The translations under genes and the position numbers were made by a program. A DNA stretch of 64,000 nucleotides from Candidatus Paraluminiphilus aquimaris (GTDB taxonomy: Bacteria > Pseudomonadota > Gammaproteobacteria > Pseudomonadales > Halieaceae). This document shows, piece after piece, positions 1-8,334 of this stretch; position 1 is the first letter of the stretch, and each line of letters opens with the position of its first letter. The notes below the pieces were generated by a model. It ran no database searches and was not told the DNA's origin. It saw only the letters and a list, made by a program, of their open reading frames with translations. The stretch is from NCBI RefSeq assembly GCF_026230195.1, contig NZ_CP036501.1, positions 1,550,001 through 1,614,000 on the forward strand, in the 5' to 3' direction.

Positions 1-617
1 GCTTACCCAGTGATGTAACGCCACCGTCCTCAACGCCAGTGGCGCAAATACTGACGGCTGACCGACGATTTAAAACCCTCGCGCTCTGGACTGTGTATTT
101 CATGGGGTTTTTGACCATGTATTTCATGTTGTCTTGGATACCGACTTTATTCGTCGATTCAGGCTATACCCGATCTCAGGGCATTGATGCACTGACGGGG
201 TTCAATATTGGCGCGATACCCGGCATTTTAATTCTAGCTTTCCTTACGACGCGGCTACCGTTGGTGCCATTGCTCTCACTCTTTTTTCTGTCCGCGGGTG
301 GGGTATTGGTGTTCGTAGGTCTCACTGAACCCTCTGAGCTGGGCAGTCTCATGGCCCTGATGTTTTTTGCGGGGGTGTTCTTGCACGGGGGCTTTACCTG
401 TCTGTATGCACTGGCAGCTCAGGTTTATCCGAGTGATGTGCGCGCAGCCGGCGTGGGTTGGGCTGCAGGCTTGGGCAGGACCGGTGCAATTGTCTCGCCG
501 GTATTCGCCGCGGCACTGATTACGGCTGGTTGGGACATGTATGCGCTATTTGTGTGCTTTGCACTCCCGCTGCTCGCTGTAGGCTTTTTGCTATGGGTAT
601 TTTCAAATGATGACTGA
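1..617 (+). CDS. MFS transporter, AAHS-like, C-terminal part (5' end outside window)
   Basis: The reading frame is open from the left edge (first full codon at base 3), so only about 204 C-terminal residues are visible. They form five or six hydrophobic segments of a major facilitator superfamily carrier. The stretch AQVYPSDVRAAGVGWAAGLG, with RTGAIVSP after it, resembles the second half of aromatic-acid/H+ symporters (AAHS, PcaK-like). A GTG at 39 could be mistaken for a start but lies inside a longer frame. The stop codon overlaps the next gene, an acyl-CoA synthetase, by 11 bases, so the two are probably co-translated and the carrier may import the acid that the synthetase activates. The substrate cannot be read from the sequence. 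Confidence 0.8.
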   Translation, partial: LPSDVTPPSSTPVAQILTADRRFKTLALWTVYFMGFLTMYFMLSWIPTLFVDSGYTRSQGIDALTGFNIGAIPGILILAFLTTRLPLVPLLSLFFLSAGGVLVFVGLTEPSELGSLMALMFFAGVFLHGGFTCLYALAAQVYPSDVRAAGVGWAAGLGRTGAIVSPVFAAALITAGWDMYALFVCFALPLLAVGFLLWVFSNDD

Positions 618-2097
618 ATCTTTTTCATGGTTTCCTAGTCTCGAAGAACGGGGTAGCGCAACAGCGCTAATAGACCGTGAACAGTCGATTTCCTATGACG
701 CACTCAACCAGTCGGTGGATCGCGTTATTGCGGGCTTATTGAACGCTGCGGATTCACTTGACGAGGAGCGAGTGGCTTTTCTGTATCCGGCAAGTTTCGA
801 CTATGCGGCATTGATCATTGGCGTCGTGGCAGCGGGGGGTATTGCGGTGCCGCTGAGTGTCCATGCGAGCGCTGATGAACTGTCGCATTGTCTTTCTGTG
901 GCTGGGGTCAAGCGATTACTCCTGCCCGATGCGTTGCGTACACCGGCACTCGACACTGTTTGTGATCAGTTGGGTGTGGCGCAACTGAGTGTCGAGGCTT
1001 TACCCGACGCCGATCGACCGAGTGCCTTGCCACTCAAAGCCGAGCAGGGCGCATTAATTGTGTTCACCAGCGGTACCACAGGCAAACCCAAGGCGGTCGT
1101 TCACACGGTTGAGAGCGTGTCGGCCATGATTACATCGCTTATTGAAGCGTGGGGTTGGCTCGAGACCGATCACATTCCATTGTTTCTGCCGCTCCATCAC
1201 GTCCACGGTATCGTTAATATCTTGCTGTGCGCGCTGTGGCGCGGCGCCAGCGTCGACCTTCATGCGCGCTTTGATGCCGAGAGAATCTGCTCCAATGTGG
1301 CTTTGGGGCGTTACTCAGTATTCATGGCGGTACCCACTATTTACGTGAAGCTGATTGCCCACATAAAGACACTCGAGCACGATCGGCAAACACAAGTCAC
1401 CCAGGGGTTTGCCCGAATGAGACTGAACGTTTCAGGATCGGCTGCCTGCCCTGTGCCGCTGTTTGAGGAGTGGGAAGGCCTTACCTCTCAGCGCTTTCTG
1501 GAGCGATACGGGATGACTGAGTTAGGCATGGCGCTATCCAATCCTTACCGTGGTGATCGCCGACCGGGGCACGTGGGCCAACCCTTACCTGGCGTCAAGA
1601 TTAAACGGGTCGATGAGAGCGGTAATGACATCCTTGACGACGCGACCCCGGGTGAGTTGGCGGTGAAAAGCCAAACAGCATTTAGAGAATATTGGGGGAA
1701 TGTCACGTCTACTGACAGAGCATTTGCCGATGGCTGGTTTTTAACCGGGGATATCGCTGTGATTGATGAGGGTGCCTATCGAATATTGGGTCGTGCCTCG
1801 ATCGACATTATTAAGTCAGGCGGCTTCAAGCTATCGGCATTAGAGATAGAGGCGACGTTACTTGAGCACCCCAATGTGAGCGAGGTTGCCGTGATCGGTG
1901 TGCCTGATCATGAATGGGGTGAGCTCGTTGCGTGTGCGCTAGTGTTACATGAGCAGGTCTCGCAAGAGAGTCTCATAGAATGGGCGCGTGAGCGGATGAG
2001 TGCCTACAAAGTGCCCCGCAAATGGCATTTTACCGACGCTTTACCTCGTAACGCCCTTGGAAAGGTAACGAAGCCATCTCTAAGGTCTTGGTTTTAG
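607..2097 (+). CDS. ACSF3/MatB-like malonyl-CoA (or methylmalonyl-CoA) synthetase
   Basis: A 496-residue member of the ANL (AMP-binding) superfamily that would activate a carboxylic acid with ATP and CoA. The phosphate loop TSGTTGKPK is at residues 154-162, the A5 motif RYGMTE at about 300, the hinge region GWFLTGD at about 378, and the C-terminal lysine motif PRNALGK near the end. Several blocks (LPLHHVHGIVN, FMAVPTIY, ERYGMTELGMALS, DIIKSGGFKLSALEIE) closely resemble human ACSF3 and bacterial MatB as I remember them, which points to malonate or methylmalonate rather than a fatty acid. It starts inside the upstream carrier gene, so a dicarboxylate uptake-activation pair is a reasonable inference. 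Another short-chain acid remains possible. Confidence 0.8.
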   Translation: MMTESFSWFPSLEERGSATALIDREQSISYDALNQSVDRVIAGLLNAADSLDEERVAFLYPASFDYAALIIGVVAAGGIAVPLSVHASADELSHCLSVAGVKRLLLPDALRTPALDTVCDQLGVAQLSVEALPDADRPSALPLKAEQGALIVFTSGTTGKPKAVVHTVESVSAMITSLIEAWGWLETDHIPLFLPLHHVHGIVNILLCALWRGASVDLHARFDAERICSNVALGRYSVFMAVPTIYVKLIAHIKTLEHDRQTQVTQGFARMRLNVSGSAACPVPLFEEWEGLTSQRFLERYGMTELGMALSNPYRGDRRPGHVGQPLPGVKIKRVDESGNDILDDATPGELAVKSQTAFREYWGNVTSTDRAFADGWFLTGDIAVIDEGAYRILGRASIDIIKSGGFKLSALEIEATLLEHPNVSEVAVIGVPDHEWGELVACALVLHEQVSQESLIEWARERMSAYKVPRKWHFTDALPRNALGKVTKPSLRSWF

Positions 2098-2147
2098 CGG
2101 GGACACAGCATGTTAGTTGACTTGACGGATCGTTAAGTAATTCATTG

Positions 2148-3215
2148 ATGCAGCGCAAAATCATTCATATCGATGCTGATTGTTTCTACGCCGCCATAGA
2201 GATGCGCGATGACCCTAAGTTGCGCGGTATACCCATGGCCGTTGGCGGCAGTGCGGACCGTCGTGGTGTGTTGACCACAGCCAATTACGATGCGCGGAAA
2301 TTTGGTGTCCGCTCAGCGATGTCGACGGCCCACGCTATGCGTCTTTGTCCGCATCTCACGGTGGTGCCGCCGCAGTTCATGAAGTATCGCGAAGCGTCGA
2401 AAGCGATGCGCGCGATTTTTGAGGAGTACACGGACATCATCGAGCCTTTGTCACTGGACGAGGCCTTCCTCGATGTCACCGAGTCCAGTGGGGAGAGCCT
2501 CACCGCGACAAAAATCGCCAAAGAAATCCGTGCGAAGGTAGAAAAAGAGATCGATATCACCGTGTCAGCTGGCGTATCCGTAAATAAATTTATTGCCAAA
2601 GTCGCCTCCGACTGGGAGAAGCCCAACGGATTGACGGTTGTCACGCCCGATCAAGTTGACGCTTTTGTCGGCGCCTTACCAGTTAAAAAAATTCCGGGCG
2701 TAGGGGCTGTGACGGCTGAAAAAATGCATCGCTATGGATTAAAAACCTGTGCTGATGTGAGGGTTTGGGGTCTCCACGATCTTGTTCGACGATTTGGAAA
2801 ATTCGGTGTAGTGCTTCACGAACGCTCGCGTGGTCGCGATGAAAGGCCCGTTCAGCCAAGCCGGATTCGCAAGTCGATCAGTGTTGAAACCACTTTTGGA
2901 GAGGATCTCGCTGGACCGAGCGTGTGGGAGCCCTACGTCGATAAGTTATTTGAACAGCTACTTGGGCGCATTGAGTCTGCCAAGGCAAATGAGAGCATTC
3001 ATAAAGCGTTTGTGAAGCTAAAATTCTCCGATTTCAGCAGTACCACGGTCGAGCGTGTGGGAACAGCCGCGGTCGAGTCGGATTATCGACAGTTATTGAT
3101 AGAGGGTTGGCACCGCCGTGAGATGCCGGTTCGGCTCATTGGTATTGGCGTGAGGCTACAGGATGGTTGGGAGCATGCATCACGCCGGTTGCCGTTTGAG
3201 CAGGGCGAGGACTGA
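2148..3215 (+). CDS. dinB: DNA polymerase IV (DinB, Y-family translesion polymerase)
   Basis: A 355-residue error-prone DNA polymerase that bypasses lesions. Metal-binding residues are visible as D9 (IHIDADCF) and D104-E105 (SLDEAF). F13 corresponds to the steric-gate residue of E. coli DinB. A helix-hairpin-helix segment, IPGVGAVTAEKMHRYG, lies at about 182-197, and the little-finger domain begins near RKSISVETTF. The length matches E. coli DinB (351 aa). ATG at 2148 is preferred over an adjacent in-frame TTG at 2145 because the protein then begins MQRKIIHID, like its relatives. No beta-clamp motif was checked in detail. No LexA box was recognised upstream. Confidence 0.95.
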   Translation: MQRKIIHIDADCFYAAIEMRDDPKLRGIPMAVGGSADRRGVLTTANYDARKFGVRSAMSTAHAMRLCPHLTVVPPQFMKYREASKAMRAIFEEYTDIIEPLSLDEAFLDVTESSGESLTATKIAKEIRAKVEKEIDITVSAGVSVNKFIAKVASDWEKPNGLTVVTPDQVDAFVGALPVKKIPGVGAVTAEKMHRYGLKTCADVRVWGLHDLVRRFGKFGVVLHERSRGRDERPVQPSRIRKSISVETTFGEDLAGPSVWEPYVDKLFEQLLGRIESAKANESIHKAFVKLKFSDFSSTTVERVGTAAVESDYRQLLIEGWHRREMPVRLIGIGVRLQDGWEHASRRLPFEQGED

Positions 3216-3318
3216 GTTGCATCGAGTGATGCTGCCGAGCGAGCGTTATTTGGTACAGGAAATGCCGGGTGTTTGATCATTGACCGCACGAACAGCCTGG
3301 GTGTGTCTCGATCTGTTT

Positions 3319-3351
3319 GTGTTATTGAGATTATCGATTTGGCGATAACAC
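3319..3351 (+). promoter_or_regulatory. Two overlapping hairpins upstream of the VOC gene
   Basis: GTGTTAT (3319-3325) pairs with ATAACAC (3345-3351), while the inner TTATCG (3331-3336) pairs with CGATAA (3343-3348). The second arms share four bases, so the two stems exclude each other. The site lies in a 207-base gap about 70 bases before the VOC start. It may be chance or a leader structure. Confidence 0.2.
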
Positions 3352-3422
3352 TTGGGTTTGAAAAAACAGCCACGTATCCTTATGCGGTCTCAACTAGCCA
3401 AAAAAGCCCAAGGAACGGCGGT

Positions 3423-4181
3423 ATGTCCCGAATGATTTCTCAGCTCGATTCTGTGGTTGTCGGTGTTAACGATCTGTCTGCTGCGACAGCAGATTATGCG
3501 GCGCTGACAGGGAGCCAAGCACAGGAAGTGGCGTTTCGGGGTGGATCTTCAGTCAGCTTTCAGCTGGCGAATACCTGTTTGCGATTGGTTGAGACGTCTG
3601 AGCGACAGGGCCTCAAACAGCTGGTCTTTGGCTGTCCTGACCTTGACTCCGCGCGTCGCCGGCTACCCAATGTTGGCATCGAGATTATTGATGAGGCGTC
3701 GGATGACGGGTTTCTTGCGCTAAACCCCGAGACCACCCGGAGTGTGAACCTGGCTTTGACGGCAGCGCGCGAGACCGAGTCACGCGATTTACCCAGTGCG
3801 GGCGCCTTATCGGGACTTGATCATGCGGTGGTTGCCAGCGGTGATGGTGATTTTACGTCAGCGCTGTTGAGCGGTCGTTTGCAGCTCGACATGCGCCTCG
3901 ATCTCACTAATGAGAACTGGGACGCGCGCCTCATGTTCTTTCGCTGTGGCGATCTCATCATTGAGGTTTATCAGCCGCTGTCCAAGCCCTTGGGTCCCGA
4001 GCGCGATCGTTTCTTTGGCTTGAGCTGGCGCACGGACAATATTGAAGCGACCCATAGCGAACTTACCGAGCGTGGGTTTGATGTCTCAGAAATCCGGACG
4101 GGTCGACGTCCTGGTACCCAGGTGTGCACGGTGCGTGACAAAACCCATGGTGTACCCACGCTGATACTCGGCAGGGACTAA
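3423..4181 (+). CDS. VOC-superfamily (glyoxalase/dioxygenase-fold) protein
   Basis: A 252-residue protein with two vicinal-oxygen-chelate-like halves, residues about 5-110 (ISQLDSVVVGVNDLSAA) and about 125-250 (LSGLDHAVVAS to TLILGRD). The frame is open for another 50 codons upstream, but the ATG at 3423 has AAGGAA seven bases before it and starts directly at the domain, so it is preferred. The second half keeps H in GLDHAVV and a late E in DLIIEVYQP. A full metal triad of an extradiol dioxygenase is not evident, so a specific activity is not assigned. It stands alone between dinB and a convergent hydrolase gene. Confidence 0.7.
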   Translation: MSRMISQLDSVVVGVNDLSAATADYAALTGSQAQEVAFRGGSSVSFQLANTCLRLVETSERQGLKQLVFGCPDLDSARRRLPNVGIEIIDEASDDGFLALNPETTRSVNLALTAARETESRDLPSAGALSGLDHAVVASGDGDFTSALLSGRLQLDMRLDLTNENWDARLMFFRCGDLIIEVYQPLSKPLGPERDRFFGLSWRTDNIEATHSELTERGFDVSEIRTGRRPGTQVCTVRDKTHGVPTLILGRD

Positions 4182-4216
4182 GGCTTCATCGAATCCTGAA
4201 GGCCCAAGGTTTACTG

Positions 4217-4268
4217 CTGTTTAAGTGTCGCTGTTTAAAAAAATTCTGTTTAAAAAACGGCTGTTTAA
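4217..4268. repeat. Four direct copies of CTGTTTAA at 14-15 base spacing
   Basis: CTGTTTAA occurs at 4217, 4231, 4246 and 4261, three of them followed by further A residues. The copies lie between two convergent genes, just beside a minus-strand terminator. The array probably arose by slippage or small duplications. A protein-binding array is possible but nothing supports it. Confidence 0.7.
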
Positions 4269-4279
4269 AAACGTTCATT

Positions 4280-4309
4280 AAAAAAAGGTGCACGAAATCA
4301 ACATGCACC
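4280..4309 (-). terminator. Rho-independent terminator of the serine hydrolase gene
   Basis: On the minus strand, GGTGCA, an 11-base loop and TGCACC are followed by seven T residues (A run at 4280-4286 on the plus strand). It lies 25 bases after the stop of the 4334-5533 gene. The stem is only six pairs but the T run is good. Confidence 0.6.
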
Positions 4310-4333
4310 GCTTCAGCGCGTTTGAGTCAGAGC

Positions 4334-5533
4334 TTATGAGCCTAACGCCGCCGCAATGGCCGTCATCGCCGCATTGGCATGAGCGTGGTAGTTGGTATCC
4401 ACGGCAGCAGGCGCGTTACTGTGCATCGAGATCACGACGTCTCGATTTGGATCGATAAAGATAAACTGCCCAAAGATGCCTTCCGCCATATACGTGCCAC
4501 CGCCGTACAGCCACCACTTGTAACCGTAGCCCTCATAGCCTTTTGAGGGCGATGTGGCCTCGGCCATCCAGCCGTCGGGCACGATGGATTCACCTACCGC
4601 ATTCACAGCGCCGTTTTTCACGAAAATACCGAGTCGTGCATAGTCACGGATGGATGCGCTGATGCAGCAGCCACCGGTTTCGCCGGCAAATGGGGCCGAT
4701 TGCATCCAGTTACCCCAATGCTCCATGCCAAAGCCCTGCCAGACTTTGGCGTTCATGTAGTCAGTGGCTGAGTTGCCGACGGCCGCTCTTAACACCTCAC
4801 CCAAGAGGTTGCTCTCGGCCGTGTTGTAGTTAAAGACCGCTCCGGGTTTGTGTTTCTGAGGCAGCGTTCCCAAGTAGTCCGTCAGTTGGGTTCCTTGGAA
4901 GGTGCCCGCTTTTGCGACGTCGGAATCCGGATCCGCGTAGTCCTCGTTCCAGGCAACGCCCGAGGACATTTGCAGAATGTTTTTAATCGACACCGCGCCG
5001 TAAGCTGTGCCCTTGAGTCGCGGTAAATAGGTCTCTACCGTGTCTTCAATACTGCCGATGAAGCCATCTTTAACCGCGGCACCAATGAGCGTTGAGGTAA
5101 AGGACTTGGTCACGGAGAAGGAGATCCAAACAGACTCTGGGCTATGGTCTTCAGCGTAGTGCTCAAGCTTGATGGTGTCGCCCTTGACGACCGCCATGCC
5201 CAGGAGTGGTTCCCGCTTCAGGAAATCACCGACCGTGAATGTTTCACCACCAACCTGATAGCTCACGCGCTCAAGATCGCGATCGATCTCAGTAGTCAGC
5301 GCATAGGGTTTCTCGGATGGAAACAAAGGACGCGTCGGCATCCAAGCGTTGATATGCGCAAAGGCGACGCGTCGATCAGCAGTGGGGTAGAGCAGAACAT
5401 TCGCATCAAGGTCGCCCGATTTTAGTCGCTCCAGGAAACCTTCGACTTCTTGGTTCGTGGCGGCGCTGGCGGGCAGTGCTATAGCACTAAGCGTAATGAC
5501 GCTCAGGGTGAGGGCAGTGAGGAGTGATCGCAT
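4334..5533 (-). CDS. Serine hydrolase, beta-lactamase class C / NylB-like family, exported
   Basis: A 399-residue protein with a signal peptide ending near ALPASA (about residues 1-25). The catalytic SxxK motif is S140-V-T-K143 in ISFSVTKSFTS. The second motif tyrosine is Y236 in FNYNTAESN. Family members include penicillin-binding enzymes, esterases and 6-aminohexanoate-oligomer hydrolases. The Y-N-T second motif and the wide spacing look more like the esterase/NylB branch than a true beta-lactamase. AAGGTAA lies six or seven bases before the ATG. It is read in the same direction as the S9 peptidase 75 bases upstream and is followed by a terminator, so the two may be one unit of exported hydrolases. 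The substrate is unknown. Confidence 0.8.
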   Translation of the reverse strand: MRSLLTALTLSVITLSAIALPASAATNQEVEGFLERLKSGDLDANVLLYPTADRRVAFAHINAWMPTRPLFPSEKPYALTTEIDRDLERVSYQVGGETFTVGDFLKREPLLGMAVVKGDTIKLEHYAEDHSPESVWISFSVTKSFTSTLIGAAVKDGFIGSIEDTVETYLPRLKGTAYGAVSIKNILQMSSGVAWNEDYADPDSDVAKAGTFQGTQLTDYLGTLPQKHKPGAVFNYNTAESNLLGEVLRAAVGNSATDYMNAKVWQGFGMEHWGNWMQSAPFAGETGGCCISASIRDYARLGIFVKNGAVNAVGESIVPDGWMAEATSPSKGYEGYGYKWWLYGGGTYMAEGIFGQFIFIDPNRDVVISMHSNAPAAVDTNYHAHANAAMTAIAAALGS

Positions 5534-5608
5534 GGGTTTACCTTTTTTAGAATCGTCTCTATTCGTTGTTATTAAATCGTTGGTCCGTTTGCGTTGTGCG
5601 GGTGCAAC

Positions 5609-7714
5609 TTACTCAGTCGAACCGTCCTGATCATCACTCGAATCCTCTCTATAACGCTCAAACCACGCCAAGATGTTGTTGACCTTGGCGATGAGGTTCG
5701 ACGGCCGCGCATAAATGCTATGGCTCGCGCCGGGGATGCGGACCATGAGCGTATCGATACCACGATGCTTTAGGGCTTGGTAGTACTGCTCGGTCTCACT
5801 CATGGGCGTTCGATAGTCCGCTTCGCCCGTGAGAAGCATCGTGGGCGTTGACACATTACCTACCAAAGACAAGGGGGAGCGCTTCCAATAGCTCTCGTAG
5901 TCTTCCCAAGGTGGAGCGTCAAACCAAGTGGTAGCAAAGTAGTAGTTGAGGTCTGCCGTTAAAACAAAGCTCGCCCAATTGATGACGGGTTTGGCGACTA
6001 CCGCAGCGCGAAATCGATCGGTTTTGCCCACAATCCAGGCCGTGAGTACACCACCACCCGAACCACCGGTAACGTAAAGCTGATTCGCGTCGACATAACC
6101 CCGGTCAAGAAGTACGTCCACACCCGACATCAAGTCATCGTAATCATAACCGGGGTAGGCCAGATCTATGGTGTTCGCAAATTCTTCGCCGTAACTCGTG
6201 CTACCGCGGGGGTTTGTATAGAACACAACATAGCCCGCCGCTGCATAGAGCTGAGCTTCGGTTGAGTAGTTGGGGCCATAGGCAGAGTGGGGGCCGCCGT
6301 GGATCTCAAGAATCATTGGGTAGGTTTTGTTGGGATCGAAACCGGGTGGTTTCATCACCCAGCCTTCGACTTCAAGACCGTCGTGCGAAGAGGCCCAGGT
6401 CATCCTCTCTACGCGCGCCATCTCACGTTGACCCATGAGATCGCTGTTGAGGTCGGTGAGTAAACGCGGCGCTTTTCCGGGCCGCATCAACGCGAGATCA
6501 GCGGGGCGATCATCGCGACCTAGGGTAAATGCTAAATGGCCTTTTCCACCGACCGAGAAAACGCCGCTGGTATAGGGGCGACCGAGTGCGGTACCGCCGA
6601 GAACAATGTCGCTTTGCTTCAACCTTCCTTTCACATCAACCTCAGCAACTCGGGTCATACCAAGGTCGTTGAAGCTAATCCAAAGACGTTTGCTATCGGG
6701 CGTCCATTGAACATCAGAGACTGACCGATCGAGATCTTCTGTAAGCGAGCGGTCCTCACCCGACTGCAAGTCTTTGACTCTCAGTTGAGCACGGTTGTAG
6801 CCCTGACGGGTATCAGCGGCTGAGGTATATGCCAAATAACGTCCGTTTGAGGAGATGACTGGGTTACTCTCAGAGCCGGCGCGGTCCGTCACTTTCACAA
6901 GCTCTCCGCTCACCAGCGAGGCGCTAAAGAGATCGGTTTGGCGCGGGTGATACTCGGCATCGTCACGTCGATTACTCGAAAAAATAATCGACTTGCTGTC
7001 TGGCATCCACGTCACAGGCCCGCCGATGGGGTAGTCACCATTACTCATTTGCCGAGGCGTGCCACCGTCTGCGGGAACCACAAAAACTTGGTTATTACCC
7101 GTTGGCAGATAGCCGCCCCCGTCACGTCTAAAGGTCATGCGATCTATCACAGTTGCAGGTTCCGCCCAGCTAGCCCCTTTTGGCTTTGCAGGCATCTCAG
7201 CTAAGGTCGGTGATGCTTTGGGAACAAACCGTGTGAAGGCAATAAATTTCCCGTCAGGAGACCAGACAATGCTTCGGGGTGATTGGGGCAGGGTGGTGAC
7301 TTTTGCCGTCTCGCCGCCATCTAACCATTGAACAAACAGCTGATTTTTACCGTCACGGTTCGAGAGGTAGGCGAGCCGATCGCCTGAGGGAGACCAACGG
7401 GGAGAGCTGAAGTTGCCTGGGCCACTGACAAGTGGTCGATGATTGTCACCGTTCGTATCCACAACCCAAATCGTCCGCCTTGCTTGGTCAGTCATAATAT
7501 CCATAGATGTACGCACGTAGGCGACGCGCGAGCCATTCGGTGAAACCTGTGGATCGTTGGCGTACTCCATCTCAAACACATCTTCAGCGACGAATACTGG
7601 AAGACTTGCCGCCTGAGAAATCTGTACCTGCAAGGCAAAGGAACTGACGATGACGGTCAGCGATAGGTTGAGAAGGACGCGGGAGCGTGCGGGATACCTT
7701 AGTTTTAGGGGCAT
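5609..7714 (-). CDS. S9-family prolyl-oligopeptidase-like serine peptidase, exported
   Basis: A 701-residue protein with an N-terminal signal sequence, a beta-propeller region of repeated PD40/WD-like motifs (for example SPRWSPSGDRLAYLSNRDGK) at about residues 45-420, and a C-terminal alpha/beta-hydrolase domain. The nucleophile lies in YVTGGSGGG (about residue 552), the aspartate in GEADYRTP (about 631) and the histidine in GASHSIYARP (about 663). ILEIHGGPHSAYG supplies the oxyanion region. This order is typical of acylaminoacyl- or dipeptidyl-peptidases that cut oligopeptides in the periplasm. The serine hydrolase gene follows 75 bases downstream on the same strand. Confidence 0.9.
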   Translation of the reverse strand: MPLKLRYPARSRVLLNLSLTVIVSSFALQVQISQAASLPVFVAEDVFEMEYANDPQVSPNGSRVAYVRTSMDIMTDQARRTIWVVDTNGDNHRPLVSGPGNFSSPRWSPSGDRLAYLSNRDGKNQLFVQWLDGGETAKVTTLPQSPRSIVWSPDGKFIAFTRFVPKASPTLAEMPAKPKGASWAEPATVIDRMTFRRDGGGYLPTGNNQVFVVPADGGTPRQMSNGDYPIGGPVTWMPDSKSIIFSSNRRDDAEYHPRQTDLFSASLVSGELVKVTDRAGSESNPVISSNGRYLAYTSAADTRQGYNRAQLRVKDLQSGEDRSLTEDLDRSVSDVQWTPDSKRLWISFNDLGMTRVAEVDVKGRLKQSDIVLGGTALGRPYTSGVFSVGGKGHLAFTLGRDDRPADLALMRPGKAPRLLTDLNSDLMGQREMARVERMTWASSHDGLEVEGWVMKPPGFDPNKTYPMILEIHGGPHSAYGPNYSTEAQLYAAAGYVVFYTNPRGSTSYGEEFANTIDLAYPGYDYDDLMSGVDVLLDRGYVDANQLYVTGGSGGGVLTAWIVGKTDRFRAAVVAKPVINWASFVLTADLNYYFATTWFDAPPWEDYESYWKRSPLSLVGNVSTPTMLLTGEADYRTPMSETEQYYQALKHRGIDTLMVRIPGASHSIYARPSNLIAKVNNILAWFERYREDSSDDQDGSTE

Positions 7715-7812
7715 ACTGTCTAAGCTTATTCTGTGTGTTTGGTTGAGTATTACTGATGGCGAATCAAGCGAAAAGGGGTAAAAGCTGGGAACGGTGTCGT
7801 TGGGTCAGTCTG

Positions 7813-7842
7813 TCACACCCTCAAACACTTTATTAGGTGTGA
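7813..7842. promoter_or_regulatory. Inverted repeat in the divergent promoter region
   Basis: TCACACC (7813-7819) and GGTGTGA (7836-7842) form a perfect seven-base inverted repeat with a 16-base gap. It sits in the 275-base region between the divergent S9 peptidase and lipoprotein genes. It could be an operator, but it is a single instance. Confidence 0.25.
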
Positions 7843-7989
7843 GATACGACCGGCCTTGGCGCTGAGAACGTTTAACCCTGGTTAGCCAGTATTCAGCGCG
7901 ATGTGCAGGAAATAGCTTCACGGTGGGGGTGCTCGAACACAACAAACATACGTTGTAAGCTAAACCGACCCTTACCGAGGCGAGTCAGT

Positions 7990-8334
7990 ATGCGAAGTAG
8001 CTTACGCATTTTAATGATAGCGGTAGCCTTGAGTGCGTGCGCCACCCCTGAAGAGCGCGAGGTCGCAGCACTTGAGAAAGAGTTGGGCTTAGATGTGGCT
8101 CCTTATTTCCCCAAATGTTTGAGCGAGGAGGTCTCGCCACGCGCAGCTGTGAGAGCCGGTGACTACAGTGTTGCTCATACAATCGATAACCCTCAAGGCG
8201 ACGTCGCCATCGATCGCTGCGCGCGGTGGGAAACCGATGAGCCAACCGGGAGTAAGAAGAAAAAACCGAAAAAATTGGTGCTAAAACCGCAAGAAGAGGT
8301 TGCTCTCCCAAAGGAAGATATTATTGATCGCTAG
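7990..8334 (+). CDS. Small predicted lipoprotein of unknown function
   Basis: A 114-residue protein beginning MRSSLRILMIAVALSAC. This is a signal peptide with a lipobox (LSAC) that places the lipidated cysteine at residue 17. The mature part is acidic first (PEEREVAALEKELGLD), has two further cysteines (FPKCL and DRCARW), and carries a lysine cluster KKKKPKK before an acidic tail. The frame runs 29 codons further upstream, but the ATG at 7990 gives a clean lipoprotein signal. Its last 14 bases overlap the 3' end of the convergent DUF3604 gene. I do not recognise a family. Confidence 0.6.
   Translation: MRSSLRILMIAVALSACATPEEREVAALEKELGLDVAPYFPKCLSEEVSPRAAVRAGDYSVAHTIDNPQGDVAIDRCARWETDEPTGSKKKKPKKLVLKPQEEVALPKEDIIDR

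Noticed and set aside
3423-4181. Extradiol ring-cleavage dioxygenase (HsaC-like)
   Set aside because: The VOC fold fits, but a complete H-H-E iron triad at the expected places is not visible, and the gene lies far from the catabolic island.
4334-5533. Antibiotic-resistance beta-lactamase
   Set aside because: SxxK is present, but the second motif is Y-N-T and the overall architecture resembles esterases/NylB, so resistance should not be claimed.
7985-8311. 108-codon minus-strand frame opposite the lipoprotein
   Set aside because: The lipoprotein on the plus strand has a lipobox. The opposite frame has no motif.
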